From Streptomyces antimycoticus (lineage in GTDB: Bacteria > Actinomycetota > Actinomycetes > Streptomycetales > Streptomycetaceae): 64,000 bases of DNA. The stretch is from assembly GCF_005405925.1 (NCBI RefSeq), contig NZ_BJHV01000001.1:2356001-2420000 (forward strand), written 5' to 3'. Positions 42,257-52,217 of this stretch are shown piece by piece (within the stretch, counting starts at the first letter, position 1; each line of letters opens with the position of its first letter). The notes beneath the pieces are model-generated. The model was not told where the DNA came from. It saw only the letters and a program-made list of their open reading frames with translations, and made no database searches. A program made the position numbers and the translations under genes.

Positions 42257-43144
42257 TCATTCCTTGACCGCCTGCGCGGCCACGCCCTGGACGAAGGCGC
42301 GCTGGAAGATGAGGAAGACCACGAGGGTCGGGACGGTCATCATGGTGGCGAACGCCATGGTGTCCCCCCACTGCAGCGGCGGCAGCGTCTGGAAGACGGC
42401 CATGCCCACCGGCAACGGTCGTACGTCCTCGCTGCGTGTGGCCATGACGGGCCACAGCAGTTGTCCCCAGGTCGTCAGGAAACTCAGGATCGCCACCGAC
42501 GCGTAAGCAGGCTTCGACAGCGGCACGATGACGCTGCGGAAGGTGCGCAGGGGCCCGGCTCCGTCCACGCGTGCCGCCTCCTCCAGCTCGCGTGGCAGCG
42601 CCAGGAAGAACGAGTAGAAGAGGTAGATGAAGAACGGGTTGGCGATGAAGGGCACGATCTGGGCCTGGTAGGTGTCCAGCCACCCCAACTCCGTCATCAT
42701 CAGCAGCAGGGGGATGGCGAGGGCCTCGAACGGAATGATGATGAGGGCGACGACGGCCGCGAGGACGACGTTCCTGCCGGTCCAGCGCAGCCGGGCGAGC
42801 GCGTAGCCGAACATGCTGTTGACGATGAGTCCCAGTCCGACGGTGGCGCCGCACACGACCAGGGAGTTGAGCAGCAGCCGGCCGAAGTTCGAGCGCTCCC
42901 AGGCGCTGCTGAAGTTGTCGAGTGTGGGATGGAGCGGAATCAGAGCGCGCCAGTTGTCGCCGTCGGCGAGGACGTCGGCGTTGGGTTTGAAGGCGCCGGC
43001 GAACATGAAGGCCAGCGGCACCAACATGACCAGCGCGATGAGTCCGCAGATGAGGTAGTGGAGCGGCCGGTTGTGGGTGCTGCGGCGGGAGCGTTCCGGG
43101 TGGAGTGTCGCGGAGCGCCCTCGGGAAGCGGTGAAGAGAGTCAT
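42257..43144 (-). CDS. ABC sugar transporter permease (MalG type)
   Basis: Inner-membrane permease of 295 residues with six predicted helices, beginning PLHYLICGLIALVMLVPLAF. The cytoplasmic EAA loop EEAARVDGAGPLRTFRSVIV that contacts the ATPase is present near residue 195. It pairs with the upstream permease, which it overlaps by 4 bp. No ATP-binding gene is nearby; as usual in Streptomyces carbohydrate systems the shared MsiK-type ATPase elsewhere in the genome is probably used. Confidence 0.92.
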   Translation of the reverse strand: MTLFTASRGRSATLHPERSRRSTHNRPLHYLICGLIALVMLVPLAFMFAGAFKPNADVLADGDNWRALIPLHPTLDNFSSAWERSNFGRLLLNSLVVCGATVGLGLIVNSMFGYALARLRWTGRNVVLAAVVALIIIPFEALAIPLLLMMTELGWLDTYQAQIVPFIANPFFIYLFYSFFLALPRELEEAARVDGAGPLRTFRSVIVPLSKPAYASVAILSFLTTWGQLLWPVMATRSEDVRPLPVGMAVFQTLPPLQWGDTMAFATMMTVPTLVVFLIFQRAFVQGVAAQAVKE

Positions 43145-44112
43145 CGGACGGCGCGCTCCTCACGGCCAAGCCGTCGCTGGACCAGGGTGACGACGAGAAC
43201 GAACAGGAAGAAGACGACGGCGATGGCCGACGCTTGGCCGATCATGCGCCGGGTGTATCCGGTCTGGAGCAGTTGCAGCATCATCGTGCGGGTCGAGTCC
43301 GTCGGCCCGCCCGGGAACTGCGGCATCATGTACACCTGGTCGAAAAGCCGGAAGGCGAAGATCGCCGTCACGTTGATCACGAACACCAGGGTGTTGCGCA
43401 GGCCCGGCAGGGTGACGTGGCGGAACTGCTGCCAGGCGTTCGCTCCGTCGACCCGGGCCGCCTCGTACAGCGAGGCGGGGATGGCCTGGAGACCGGCCAG
43501 GAAGATCACCATCTGGAATCCCACGCCCTGCCACACCGAGGTCAGGACGATCGCGGGCATCGCCCAACTGGTGCTGGACAGCCATCCTGGCTGGAGATGG
43601 CCGAAGGACAAGGTACCCAGTACTCCGTTGACCAGACCGGAGTCGGGCAGGAGCAACACCTTCCACACGACGGCGGCGACGGCCATCACGGTGACGGTGG
43701 GCAGAAAGTAGACCGTGCGGAAGAAGAGCCGCAGTGGCAGGCGCCGGTTGACCAGGACGGCCAGGGCCAGGGCGGCGGCTGTCTGTACGGGCACGACGAT
43801 GACCGCGAAAAGGGTGTTGTTGCCGAAGGACCGCCAGAACTCCGGGTCGGTGAAGATGCGCTGGTAATTCTCCAGGCCGGTGAACTCCACGGGGAGCGGC
43901 GAGGACAACCGCTGGTTGGTCAAGGACAGGACCACGGCGGAGACGAACGGGAAGATCAGGAAGAGGGCCAGCAGGAGCACGGCCGGAGCGGAGAACAGGG
44001 CTGCGGCCAGGCGTCCGCGCCGGCTCGCCTTGGTGGTGGTGCGAGGTGGAACCGCTGTGGTCGGCGGCGGTTCCGCCCCCTGAGCGGGTGAGGCCAGGGT
44101 GGTGTGGGACAT
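43141..44112 (-). CDS. ABC sugar transporter permease (MalF type)
   Basis: Permease of 323 residues. A Thr/Pro-rich cytoplasmic N-terminus (about 30 residues) is followed by helices beginning LAAALFSAPAVLLLALFLIF and the EAA motif YEAARVDGANAWQQFRHVTL near residue 230. Together with the MalG-type permease it forms the transmembrane channel. The gene follows the binding-lipoprotein gene by about 90 bp and is translated into the next one (4-bp overlap). Confidence 0.92.
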   Translation of the reverse strand: MSHTTLASPAQGAEPPPTTAVPPRTTTKASRRGRLAAALFSAPAVLLLALFLIFPFVSAVVLSLTNQRLSSPLPVEFTGLENYQRIFTDPEFWRSFGNNTLFAVIVVPVQTAAALALAVLVNRRLPLRLFFRTVYFLPTVTVMAVAAVVWKVLLLPDSGLVNGVLGTLSFGHLQPGWLSSTSWAMPAIVLTSVWQGVGFQMVIFLAGLQAIPASLYEAARVDGANAWQQFRHVTLPGLRNTLVFVINVTAIFAFRLFDQVYMMPQFPGGPTDSTRTMMLQLLQTGYTRRMIGQASAIAVVFFLFVLVVTLVQRRLGREERAVR

Positions 44113-44203
44113 GGTGGATCACCTCACGGCACAAGACGGGTGGTGGAGCGTGGAACGTCCGGTGCGGCGGCCGGCCGAGGGGCACCGCCGCAGCGCACGG
44201 GTC

Positions 44204-45529
44204 TCACTGAGTGGGATAGCCGTCGTTGTCCTTGATGTCCTGGTCAATGGTGTCAACCGCCTTCTTCAGGGCGGCGGAGACGTCCCTGCCCAGGCTGATG
44301 TCGTCGATCGCCTGCGAGAACGCCTGCGTGATCGCGGGATATGCCGGCGTCTGGGGACGGGGCACCGCGACCTTGGGCGCCTTGTTGAGGCTGTCGGTCA
44401 CCAGGCTCATCGGGCCGCCGGCGGCGTAGATGTCCGTTGCCTTGAGAGCCGTCGTGGTGGAAGGCGGCGCGCCGACGGCCTGGTACATGGTGAGCTGACT
44501 CTTCTTGGTGAGCAGGTACTCCAGGAACGCGGCGGCGGCGTCGGGGTCCTCGGCCTTGCGCGTGATGCCGAACTGCCAGGAGCCCATGCCCGTCTTCGAG
44601 CCGGTGCCGAAGTCGGGAAGGGGTATGACGGCGAGGTCGTCACCGGCAGCTTTCTTGTAGCCGTTCTTGTAGGCCCACATGCCGTTCCAGGCGATCGGGC
44701 TCGTCCTCTTCAGGAACGGGGTGTCGTCCTGGGCTTCGGTGTCCACGTACTTCTGCGCGTACCAGGACTGGAAGGTCTTCATGGCCTTGACGACTTCGGG
44801 CTTGTCCAGTGCTCCGGCGGCCGTCTTGTATCCGTCCCGGTTGATGAGGTCGCCGCCGGCGGACTGGACGATGGGGCTGAAGGCGTACGAGAACCACTCT
44901 CCCTGGCGCCCATACCACATGTGCATGTCCAGCGGCCGGGCGTAGCCGGCCTTCTGCAACTTGCCGAGGATGTCGGTGAATTCCCCTGCCGTCCAGGCGT
45001 TGTCGGTGCCGGTGGGTATGCGGGCTCCGACCTTCTTGAGTGCGGACTTGTACGCGTACAGGACGATGCCGGAGTCAAACGCACCGACGCCGTACAGCTT
45101 GTCGTTGTAAGTGCCCTGCTCGACGATCGAGGGGAGCAGGTCCTTGCGCGTGCTGTCCTTCAGGCACTCCTGGAGCGGGATGAGGTCCCCGTTCCAGGCG
45201 TAGTTGTAGAGGTTGGGCCCGTCGAAGTCGAGTACGTCGGGCAGTTTGTCGGACGCGGCGGCGGCCTGGACGGCGTCGTTGTACGTGCCTTCGGGCACGC
45301 TCTGGACCTTCACGGTGACCTGGTCCTGGCTCGCGTTGAAGTCCTTGACCACGTTGAGGAACGTCTTCTTCTCCGCACCTCCACCGTGGTAGAAGGTGCT
45401 GATCGTCCGCTTGCCGTCGATCTTTCCGTCGCACGACGAGCCCGCGGAGGCGGCGCCGCCCGTTCCCGAGCACCCGCTGCCCGTCAGGGCCAAGGCGGCG
45501 CAGGCCGCGACTACGATGGTCTTGCGCAT
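44204..45529 (-). CDS. Extracellular sugar-binding lipoprotein of the ABC transporter
   Basis: Solute-binding protein of 441 residues. The signal peptide MRKTIVVAACAALALTGSGC ends in a lipobox (LTGSGC) whose cysteine is the lipid attachment site. The mature protein is the family 1 carbohydrate-binding type (ISTFYHGGGAEKKTFLNVVK, TPAYPAITQAFSQAIDDI). It captures fructosides outside and hands them to the permeases. First structural gene of the transport operon, 84 bp after the repressor stop. Confidence 0.92.
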   Translation of the reverse strand: MRKTIVVAACAALALTGSGCSGTGGAASAGSSCDGKIDGKRTISTFYHGGGAEKKTFLNVVKDFNASQDQVTVKVQSVPEGTYNDAVQAAAASDKLPDVLDFDGPNLYNYAWNGDLIPLQECLKDSTRKDLLPSIVEQGTYNDKLYGVGAFDSGIVLYAYKSALKKVGARIPTGTDNAWTAGEFTDILGKLQKAGYARPLDMHMWYGRQGEWFSYAFSPIVQSAGGDLINRDGYKTAAGALDKPEVVKAMKTFQSWYAQKYVDTEAQDDTPFLKRTSPIAWNGMWAYKNGYKKAAGDDLAVIPLPDFGTGSKTGMGSWQFGITRKAEDPDAAAAFLEYLLTKKSQLTMYQAVGAPPSTTTALKATDIYAAGGPMSLVTDSLNKAPKVAVPRPQTPAYPAITQAFSQAIDDISLGRDVSAALKKAVDTIDQDIKDNDGYPTQ

Positions 45530-45613
45530 ATGGTTCGTCCGTTCCTGTTGGTAAGAGCACGGATGGCCTTGCGGTGGGGCCGGGTGGCAGCCCGGCCCCA
45601 CCGGATGTTCTGA

Positions 45614-46650
45614 TCAGTCCGCCGGGCGAGAAGGCGCGATGGACTCCCGCTCCCTCAGCGGCATGGGAACGCGGTGCGTTGACGCGCCCAGTGGCTCTTC
45701 ACCGAGAATCAACTCGACGGCACGGCGGCCCAGTTCGTGGTGAGGCAGGGCAACAGTGGTGAGAGCGGGCTTCAGCCAGCCAGCGATGTCCTGGTCGTCG
45801 AAGGAGACCACTGAAACGTCCTGAGGTACGGACAGACCGGCTTCGGCCAGAGCCTGGTAGGCGCCGAAGGACACCCTGTCGGTGGAGCACACCAGCGCGT
45901 GGGGACGGTGCCCTTCGGCGAGCAGCCGGCGCACTTCCCGGTAGCCGTCTTCGGCTCCCCAGTCGCATTCGACCACGCCGTCCAGCCCGACACCGCCATC
46001 CCGCAGGACTTCCTGCAGGCCGCGCATGCGCTCAAGCCCGGCGAACACGCCGTCCGGGGTGGCGGGGACGGTCTGGTGGCCGCCGATGGCCCAGATTCCG
46101 GTGGCATGCCCCGCTGCCAGAAGTGCGCGCCCCGCCGTCCGCCCGGCCTCGATCTCGTCCGGGATCACGGACGGAGCGTCGAAGCCTGGAGCCAGGCAGT
46201 TGAGCAGAACCACGCGCCGACCGTGCAGCTCCGGGGCGGGGTGACGTAGTGGGTGTACATCGCGGCGTAGATCACCGCGTCGACCTGGCGGTCCAACAGA
46301 GCGTTGACCAGGTCGGATTCGACAGCCCGATCGCCACCCGTCTCCGTGATGAAGAGCAGGTGCTCCTTCTCCCTCGCCACATTCAGCGCCCCGCGGATCA
46401 CCTCTCCCGCGAAGGGTGTGGTGGTGATGGTGTCGGAGACGAATCCGATGGTCTGGCTGGACTTGGTGCGCAGACTACGCGCCGTGACATTGGGGCGATA
46501 CCCCAGATCCCTGGCCGCCTCCAGCACTTTGTCCCGCGCCGCCTCCGAGATCCGCATGTCGGTACGGCCGGACAGGACGAAGGACGCTGTCGTCGGGGAG
46601 ACGCCGGCACGTCGGGCCACATCGGCCATGGTCACGCGGTTCCCGGGCAT
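45614..46650 (-). CDS. LacI-family repressor of the fructoside locus, apparent frameshift
   Basis: LacI/GalR regulator. The DNA-binding domain is clear (NRVTMADVARRAGVSPTTAS, then FVLSG), followed by GYRPNVTARSLRTKSSQTIG and a periplasmic-binding-like sensor domain (ALVCSTDRVSFGAYQALAEA, then VSVVSFDDQDIAGWLKPAL). The frame breaks at the GGGG run 46233-46236. One extra base joins HYVTPP to ELHGRRVVLLNCLAP, so the gene is probably intact in the organism. ATG 46650 has GAGGAAG upstream. It lies between the divergent levanase gene and the transport operon and probably represses both until a fructoside binds. Confidence 0.85.
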
Positions 46651-46669
46651 CGACTTCCTCAACCTTTGT

Positions 46670-46878
46670 TAAATCGGATTAGCAAGCGTCGATGAGAATG
46701 CTGGTCGACTCGCGACGTGTCAACATCCCTGACGTCCCAGGCGAAGCCATCCGGTCAACATAGGTAGAGATTTCCCTTTTATGACGCAGAGATCTCGCCC
46801 AGATTGCGTTAGCACTTGCGTTAGCAGCTCCAGTCGCCGAACGATGCCTGCGATCCGCAGAGTTAAAACGATTTTGCA
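46670..46878. promoter_or_regulatory. Candidate LacI operators in the divergent regulator/levanase promoter region
   Basis: Three A/T-rich symmetric elements stand out: TGTTAAATCGGATTAGCA at about 46667-46684, a direct pair of TTGCGTTAGCA at 46804-46814 and 46816-46826, and GTTAAAACGATTTTGC at about 46862-46877. The last two lie within 100 bp of the levanase ATG. LacI-family regulators bind such half-sites around a central CG, so autoregulation and control of the levanase are likely. Confidence 0.45.
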
Positions 46879-46901
46879 GAACCGGCTGCCCAGGAGTCGC
46901 C

Positions 46902-49349
46902 ATGAAGAGAAGAACAGTCCTGCGCGTCCTGTCCGCCATCGCCGGGAGCCCGCTCATCCCGCTCGCCCAGTCCGGCAGCGCCTCGGCCGCCCCGGCTCAC
47001 CGGCGTGCCGCGGGCCTCACCGCCTGCTGGAACTTCCCCGAGGGCAAGGGCGCGACGACCGAGGAGCAGATCACCCACACCACGAACCCCATCAGTTACG
47101 TCTTCAATGACGCCGCCTACAAGCCCGACAGTGACCCGCTGTGGAGCCAGAAGAACCAAGCCGACGGGGTACTCTCCGGGGCGCTGCTCTTCGACGGCTA
47201 CTCCACCTGGATCGCACGCGGCGCCGCGGAGACCACCCTCCCCACCGACGGGCTGACCGTCGAAGCGTGGGTCGCACCCCGTGCCTTCGAGTGGGGGGAC
47301 GAGGGCAAGCCCTCCGTCATCATCAACCAGCAGGACAAGGGAGCGCGGCGCGGGTTCTGCCTGGGCGTCGGCCGACATGGAAGATGGCAGTTCGGGGTCG
47401 GCACGGGAGACGCCTGGTACGAGGTGACCGCCCCGGAAGCCGCCGCCCTGACCGCAGGCAAGTGGGCTCATGTCGCCGCGGTGTTCGCCCCTGGCGATGG
47501 TGCGATCCGGCTCTATCTCAACGGTCAACCGGTCGCCCGGTCAGCGATCCCGGCGACGGCCAGGCTGAGCAAGGCTGACGTTCCCCTGCTCGTCGGACGG
47601 CACAACCAACCCGTCATCATCAACGGCACATTCGCCGTGAACATGTTCAACGGTCTGATCGACGAGCTGAAGCTCCACGGAGGCGCCCTCACTGACAGCG
47701 AAATCGCCGCCGGCCACGACAAGGACCTCGCAACCTTCACCGACGGCACGATTCCGAAGGCCGCCATGGCCATGAACCGTTCACGCTACGACGGCGACCG
47801 CTACCGTCCGGCCTACCACTTCACCGCGCCCAACCACTGGATGAACGAACCGCACGCGCCCATCCAGGTCAACGGCAGGTACCACCTGTTCTACCAGCAC
47901 AATTCCCACGGCCCGTACTGGCACAACATCTGCTGGGGTCACGCGGTCAGCGAGGACCTGGTGCACTGGCGCGACCTGCCCGTAGCACTCGCCCCAACCG
48001 CTGGCAGTGTGGCTCCGGACGGCGTCTGGTCCGGAGACTCGACCCTCGACGAGAACGGCGTCCCCGTCCTGCTGTTCACCGCCGGCAACGACTCCCAGCG
48101 CCCCAACCAGGCGGTCGGCCTCGCACGCCCCGTCGACCCGCGCGATCCGGACTTCGTGGAGTGGAAGATGCACCCCACCCTCGTGATCAGCCAACGCGCC
48201 GACCTCGATGTCGGCGTGGGCCGCAAGGTCCGCTTCGGAGACTTCCGGGACCCCTTCGCCTGGAAGGAAGGAGACACCTGGTTCCAACTCGTGGGCTCCG
48301 GCGTCCAGAGCTCCTCGGGCACCGATGTCGGAGGTACGGCTCTTCTCTACACCTCCAAGAACCTCACCGACTGGACGTACTCAGGGCCGCTGATGGTCGG
48401 GGACGTGGCCGCGTATCCCAAGACGGGCCAGGTGTGGGAACTGCCCACCTTCCTACCGATCGGAGAGGACGCGCAGGGCCGCGAGCGTCGCGCACTGCTG
48501 ATCAACCCGGCTTTCCCAGCAGGCCCCGGCGAGTACAGCAGCAAGTACGTCTTCTACTGGGTCGGCACCTGGGACGCCCAGACACACACCTGGACCCCCG
48601 ACACCACGGAACCGAAGCTCCTCGACTACGGCGACCACTTCACCGGCCCCAGCGGAACAGTGGACGACAAGGGGCGCTCCCTGCTCTTCACCATCGCGCA
48701 GGACCGGCGTTCGGAGCAGGCGCACTACGACGCGGGCTGGGCACACAACGCTGGTCTGCCGGTCGAACTCGCCATGCGCCCCGACGGGGACCTCAGCTTC
48801 AGACCGGTCGCCGAAGTCGCCCAGCTCCACGTCGGTGCTCCCCTGCTGACGGTCAGCCAGAAGACATCCATCGCCGATGCCAACGTCCTCCTCTCCCCCA
48901 TCAAGGGAGATGTGCTGCACATCAAGGCAACGCTGGAGGCCGGCAGCGCTGACAGGTTCGGCCTCGATGTGCTGCACAGCCCGCAGGACGAGGAGAGGAC
49001 CCGACTGTTCTTCGACACCGCCGCCTCGCAACTGGGCGTGGACCGCACGCGGTCCGGCAACAACTCCAGCGCCCAGGGGGACCTGGGGATCCAGCAGGGC
49101 CCTTTGACGCTCACGAACGGCACGCTGTCCCTGGAGGTGTTCGTCGACCGCTCGATCATCGAGGCGTACGCGAACGAATACCGTTCCATCACCACCCGCG
49201 CCTACCCCTTCCGAGACGACTCACTGGGAGTGCGACTCTTCGGAGAAGGCAGTGCCGTCACATCTCTGACGGTATGGAAAATGGGCAGCCTCACTGACTC
49301 AACGATCCAACGAGCACGGTCTCAGGGCATGCATGCCTACAGCCGATGA
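46902..49349 (+). CDS. Secreted LamG-GH32 levanase/inulinase-like enzyme with an atypical nucleophile motif
   Basis: Exported enzyme of 815 residues. The N-terminus MKRRTVLRVLSAIAGSPLIP ending SGSASAAPA resembles a twin-arginine signal. A LamG-like carbohydrate-recognition domain follows at about 60-270 (GLTVEAWVAP, NGLIDELKLHG), then the GH32 domain from about 305. The nucleophile motif is HWMNEPHAPIQVNGRYHLF rather than WMNDPNG, so Glu stands where Asp is usual. DFRDPF and VWELPTF follow at the other two catalytic sites. It should release fructose or fructo-oligosaccharides outside for the ABC importer. Divergent from the LacI gene. Confidence 0.88.
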   Translation: MKRRTVLRVLSAIAGSPLIPLAQSGSASAAPAHRRAAGLTACWNFPEGKGATTEEQITHTTNPISYVFNDAAYKPDSDPLWSQKNQADGVLSGALLFDGYSTWIARGAAETTLPTDGLTVEAWVAPRAFEWGDEGKPSVIINQQDKGARRGFCLGVGRHGRWQFGVGTGDAWYEVTAPEAAALTAGKWAHVAAVFAPGDGAIRLYLNGQPVARSAIPATARLSKADVPLLVGRHNQPVIINGTFAVNMFNGLIDELKLHGGALTDSEIAAGHDKDLATFTDGTIPKAAMAMNRSRYDGDRYRPAYHFTAPNHWMNEPHAPIQVNGRYHLFYQHNSHGPYWHNICWGHAVSEDLVHWRDLPVALAPTAGSVAPDGVWSGDSTLDENGVPVLLFTAGNDSQRPNQAVGLARPVDPRDPDFVEWKMHPTLVISQRADLDVGVGRKVRFGDFRDPFAWKEGDTWFQLVGSGVQSSSGTDVGGTALLYTSKNLTDWTYSGPLMVGDVAAYPKTGQVWELPTFLPIGEDAQGRERRALLINPAFPAGPGEYSSKYVFYWVGTWDAQTHTWTPDTTEPKLLDYGDHFTGPSGTVDDKGRSLLFTIAQDRRSEQAHYDAGWAHNAGLPVELAMRPDGDLSFRPVAEVAQLHVGAPLLTVSQKTSIADANVLLSPIKGDVLHIKATLEAGSADRFGLDVLHSPQDEERTRLFFDTAASQLGVDRTRSGNNSSAQGDLGIQQGPLTLTNGTLSLEVFVDRSIIEAYANEYRSITTRAYPFRDDSLGVRLFGEGSAVTSLTVWKMGSLTDSTIQRARSQGMHAYSR

Positions 49350-49369
49350 GCGGCAGGGCTCAGACGATT

Positions 49370-49624
49370 GTGCCGATGCCCTTGTCGCCCAGTGCGGCGT
49401 GCTCGTAGCGTCAGATGACGCGTCCCGTGGCGCGGTCCAGGTGCGGATGCGCCGCTCAGTGCGGCCGGTGTGCGGAGTGGGTTGAGGTGCGGGCGGCTGG
49501 AGCGGTCAGTCAGCCCCGCGAGGCCGCTCTCCCGGTATCGGTCAGCCCACCGCTGGACTGTGGTGGGTGTGCGGTGAACTATACGGGCCTTTCTGGCTCT
49601 GAGGATGACGATGGCCGGGGGCAC
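49370..49624 (-). pseudogene. IS481-type transposase remnant
   Basis: From 49624 the minus strand reads ARIVHRTPTTVQRWADRYRE, then SGLAGLTDRSSRPHLNP, the N-terminal helix-turn-helix of IS481 transposases. After a frame change the piece HLDRATGRVIRRYEHAALGD follows, and the catalytic core is missing. The region 49625-49844 downstream contains nothing recognised. Confidence 0.7.
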
Positions 49625-49844
49625 CGGTGATGTCTCGTGCCCCCGGCCGCGGCGTCGGCGTCAGCCAACAGTGAGGTCGGGAGTGCCCGCCGTTCTGTGA
49701 GATCTCACTCCGGCCTGGTTAGTGCCGCTCGGGGCGCAGGGCACTTGCCGGGCGGAGGTTGCCATGGTCGTCGGGGTCGTTCAGCACCGCGGGAAGGCCC
49801 TTGGTGAGCATCTTGGTGCGGACGGTGCCGTGTGCAACGATCAG

Positions 49845-50372
49845 TCAGTCGCCGAGGACCCGCTCCCACAGCAGCGCGTCCCGCCAGTTCCCGTCGAGAA
49901 AGATCGAGGAGTGCGCGACGCCGTACGGGCTGAACCCGTTGCGGCGCAGCACCCGTTGCGACGGCAGATTCTCGAGATTGGTGGACGCCTCGGCGCGGTG
50001 CAACCCGAGTTCGTCCGTCATCACCCGGAGTACGAGCCCGACGGCGTGCCCGGCGTGCCCTTGATTCTGGGCGACGCTGGCGATCCAGTATCCGACGGAG
50101 CCGCGGCGCAGGTGCGGCTGCGGCAGGATGCCTCCGACGGAGACCTGCCCGATCACCTGGTCGTCGGCGAGTACGACGCCCGGCCAGACCGTGCCGGCCC
50201 GGTATCCGGCCAGCAGCCTCTCGATCCGCTCAGCCTGGCCCTCCGGGGTGAAGAAGTCGGCTGGCTGGTCCGGTTCCCACGGCCGGAAAGCCTCGAAGTC
50301 CCGCACCCGGTGCGCGGCGATCGGGGCAGCATCGGTGGGCTCTATCAGGCGGATCCTGGTGCTGTTGCGCAT
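49845..50372 (-). CDS. RimJ/RimL-type GNAT acetyltransferase
   Basis: Acetyltransferase of 175 residues. The acetyl-CoA loop is SVAQNQGHAGHAVGLVLR (residues about 97-114) after SVGYWIAS, and the closing segment is LHRAEASTNLENLPSQRVLR with RNGFSPYGV. This pattern matches enzymes that acetylate ribosomal proteins or amino-acid-like compounds. Stand-alone gene between mobile-element debris; substrate unknown. ATG 50372. Confidence 0.85.
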   Translation of the reverse strand: MRNSTRIRLIEPTDAAPIAAHRVRDFEAFRPWEPDQPADFFTPEGQAERIERLLAGYRAGTVWPGVVLADDQVIGQVSVGGILPQPHLRRGSVGYWIASVAQNQGHAGHAVGLVLRVMTDELGLHRAEASTNLENLPSQRVLRRNGFSPYGVAHSSIFLDGNWRDALLWERVLGD

Positions 50373-50766
50373 GGGCTGGCCCTCGTCGCGGTGCGTCGGA
50401 TGAGACCGGTCAGCCTATGCGAGCCGCAGGAGCCGACCCTTCTGGCCAAACGCTTCATTCTGAAACGATCAGTAAGTACTGCCACTCGAATTACTTGCAC
50501 CAGACGAAGTGGCACTCGTCCACAGTGAAGATCGCCAGCATGAAGAAGTGTGCCACTCAGGAGCTGTACCGTCGCCCGCGCAGCCTCGAAGTGGCGCCAC
50601 CTCCCACTCGCAGCAAGTACGTCACCGCCGTCCGTCCAAGAGGGCTCGAGCGCTCCTTGTGGCGGAGGGCTTCAGTGACCAACTCACGGCACGCCTGGAT
50701 CAGCTCATGTGGTTGGCCACGTACGCCTCCCAGGCGGACGGTATGCTCCACGACCGTCGTGTCATC
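50373..50766. other. Unassigned region between the GNAT gene and an insertion sequence
   Basis: One open frame (50509-50799 plus) contains KRARALLVAEGFSDQLTARL and ASQADGMLHDRR but has no recognised family, no good ribosome-binding site and runs into the IS left end at about 50767. Possibly the start of a gene cut off by that element. Confidence 0.35.
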
Positions 50767-51850
50767 CTGTGCCGCTCGAAAAGTCATCGCCGCAGCTGAG
50801 CGGGGTGCGGTCAGTTCGCTGAGATTATGCCTTGCGTGATCGTTTCCTGGTTGTACAAGGTGACCCGGAAGCTGCTGACGGTTCCATCGGTACTCCTCCG
50901 CCGTGGGACGGCGAAGGACTCCGAACTGTTGGTGCTGCGGCACGAGAACGCGGTCCTGCGCCGCCAGTTGACCGGACCGGTCCGCTATGAGCCCGCCGAC
51001 CGGTTCTGATTCGCCGCCCCGTCCGGGCTGATACCCCGGCGCCACTGGCGTGAGGTCTTCCCTGTCACCCCCAGAACCGTGCTCGCCCGGCATCGCAGGT
51101 TCGTCGCCGCGAAGTGGGACTACACCGCGCGCCGTGGCACCGGACGCCCGCCCCCCGCAGCGGTCAAGAAGTTCGTCCTGCGGTTGCCCAGGGAGAATCC
51201 GAGGTGGGGGCACCGACGGATCCAAGGGAAGTTGACCCGACTCGGGCATCGGATGGCCGCGTCGACGGTCTGGGAGATCCTGCATGCCGCGGGCGTCGAT
51301 CCGGCGCCGCGCCGCGCAGGCCCCACCTGGCGCGAGTTCCTGACCGCGCAAGCCGAGAGCATCATCGCGGCAGACTTCTTCCACATCGACACCGCGCTCG
51401 GCAAGCGGCTGTACGCGCTGGTGTTCCTCGAACACGGCACACCGCGACTGCACATCACCGGGGTCACCGCCCGCCCGACACAGGACTGGGCCGTGCAGCA
51501 GGCGCGCAATCTCACCTTCGACCTGGGCCCACGTATCGACTCCCTGCGCTTCTTGCTGCGCGACCGCGATGGCAAGTACGGCGAGACATACGACGCCGTC
51601 TTCCAGGCCGAGGACATGGAGATCCTCAAAAGTGCGCCACAAGCTCCCCGTATGAACGCACACTGCGAACGCATCATCGGCAGCATCCGACGCGAAGTCC
51701 TCGACCACCTCTTGATCACGAACGAGGCCCACGCCCGCCACATCCTTGCAGCCTATGAGCGGCACTACAACCAGCACCGACCCCATCGAGCCCGCAACCA
51801 GTTACCGCCCGACGCTGACCACCAATCGGCCACGGGGCACGACATCAGCC
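50767..51850 (+). mobile_element. Insertion sequence, transposase interrupted by a nonsense codon and missing its 3' end
   Basis: The left end matches 33388 onward (shared CTGTGCCGCTCGAAAAGTCA). The integrase-core transposase opens MPCVIVSWLYKVTRKLLTVP at 50827 and stays in one frame. It reads HENAVLRRQL, then RHRRFVAAKWDYTARRGTGR, the catalytic IIAADFFHIDTALGKRLYAL, RFLLRDRDGKYGETYDAVFQ and CERIIGSIRREVLDHLLI. It is broken only by a TGA at 51007-51009, where homologues have Trp. At about 51840 similarity stops and a second, oppositely oriented element begins. This is the most complete of the related copies in the window. Confidence 0.8.
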
Positions 51851-52065
51851 CCGATCTTCCCCGGATCATGCACCGCCCGAGGACGCCGCCACGGTGCGAG
51901 CGCCGCCGATATCGCGGTGTCCAGGCCGCTCTTGCGGATCATCTCGACCATGAGCACCCCTCTGGCCTGGGAGACTACCGCCCTCGATGCCGACACGTGG
52001 ATAGGACCCGATACGCTTCTTCACCTGAGGAGTGCTTCTTTCATGCGACGACCTGGACTCTAGAC
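51850..52065 (-). pseudogene. IS1380-family transposase, N-terminal fragment
   Basis: Minus-strand peptide VSASRAVVSQARGVLMVEMI followed by RKSGLDTAISAALAPWRRPR and AVHDPGKI is the conserved beginning of IS1380 transposases. A one-base frame change precedes it (VKKRIGSYP in the other frame). The rest of the protein would lie to the left of 51850 but is replaced by the other insertion sequence. It marks the left edge of the catabolic island. Confidence 0.72.
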
Positions 52066-52217
52066 AAGCCCTATCGTTGCGGGTCAGGAGCACTCTTCAT
52101 GTTTCTGATCATGCATCGGACACCCAGCCACGCGAAAGCTCGAGGCTAGCGTCGGCCCCGCGTAGGTGGGGTGTTCCCCCGGGACGTGTCACCGGCTCCC
52201 CGTGCGGAGGCATTCCA

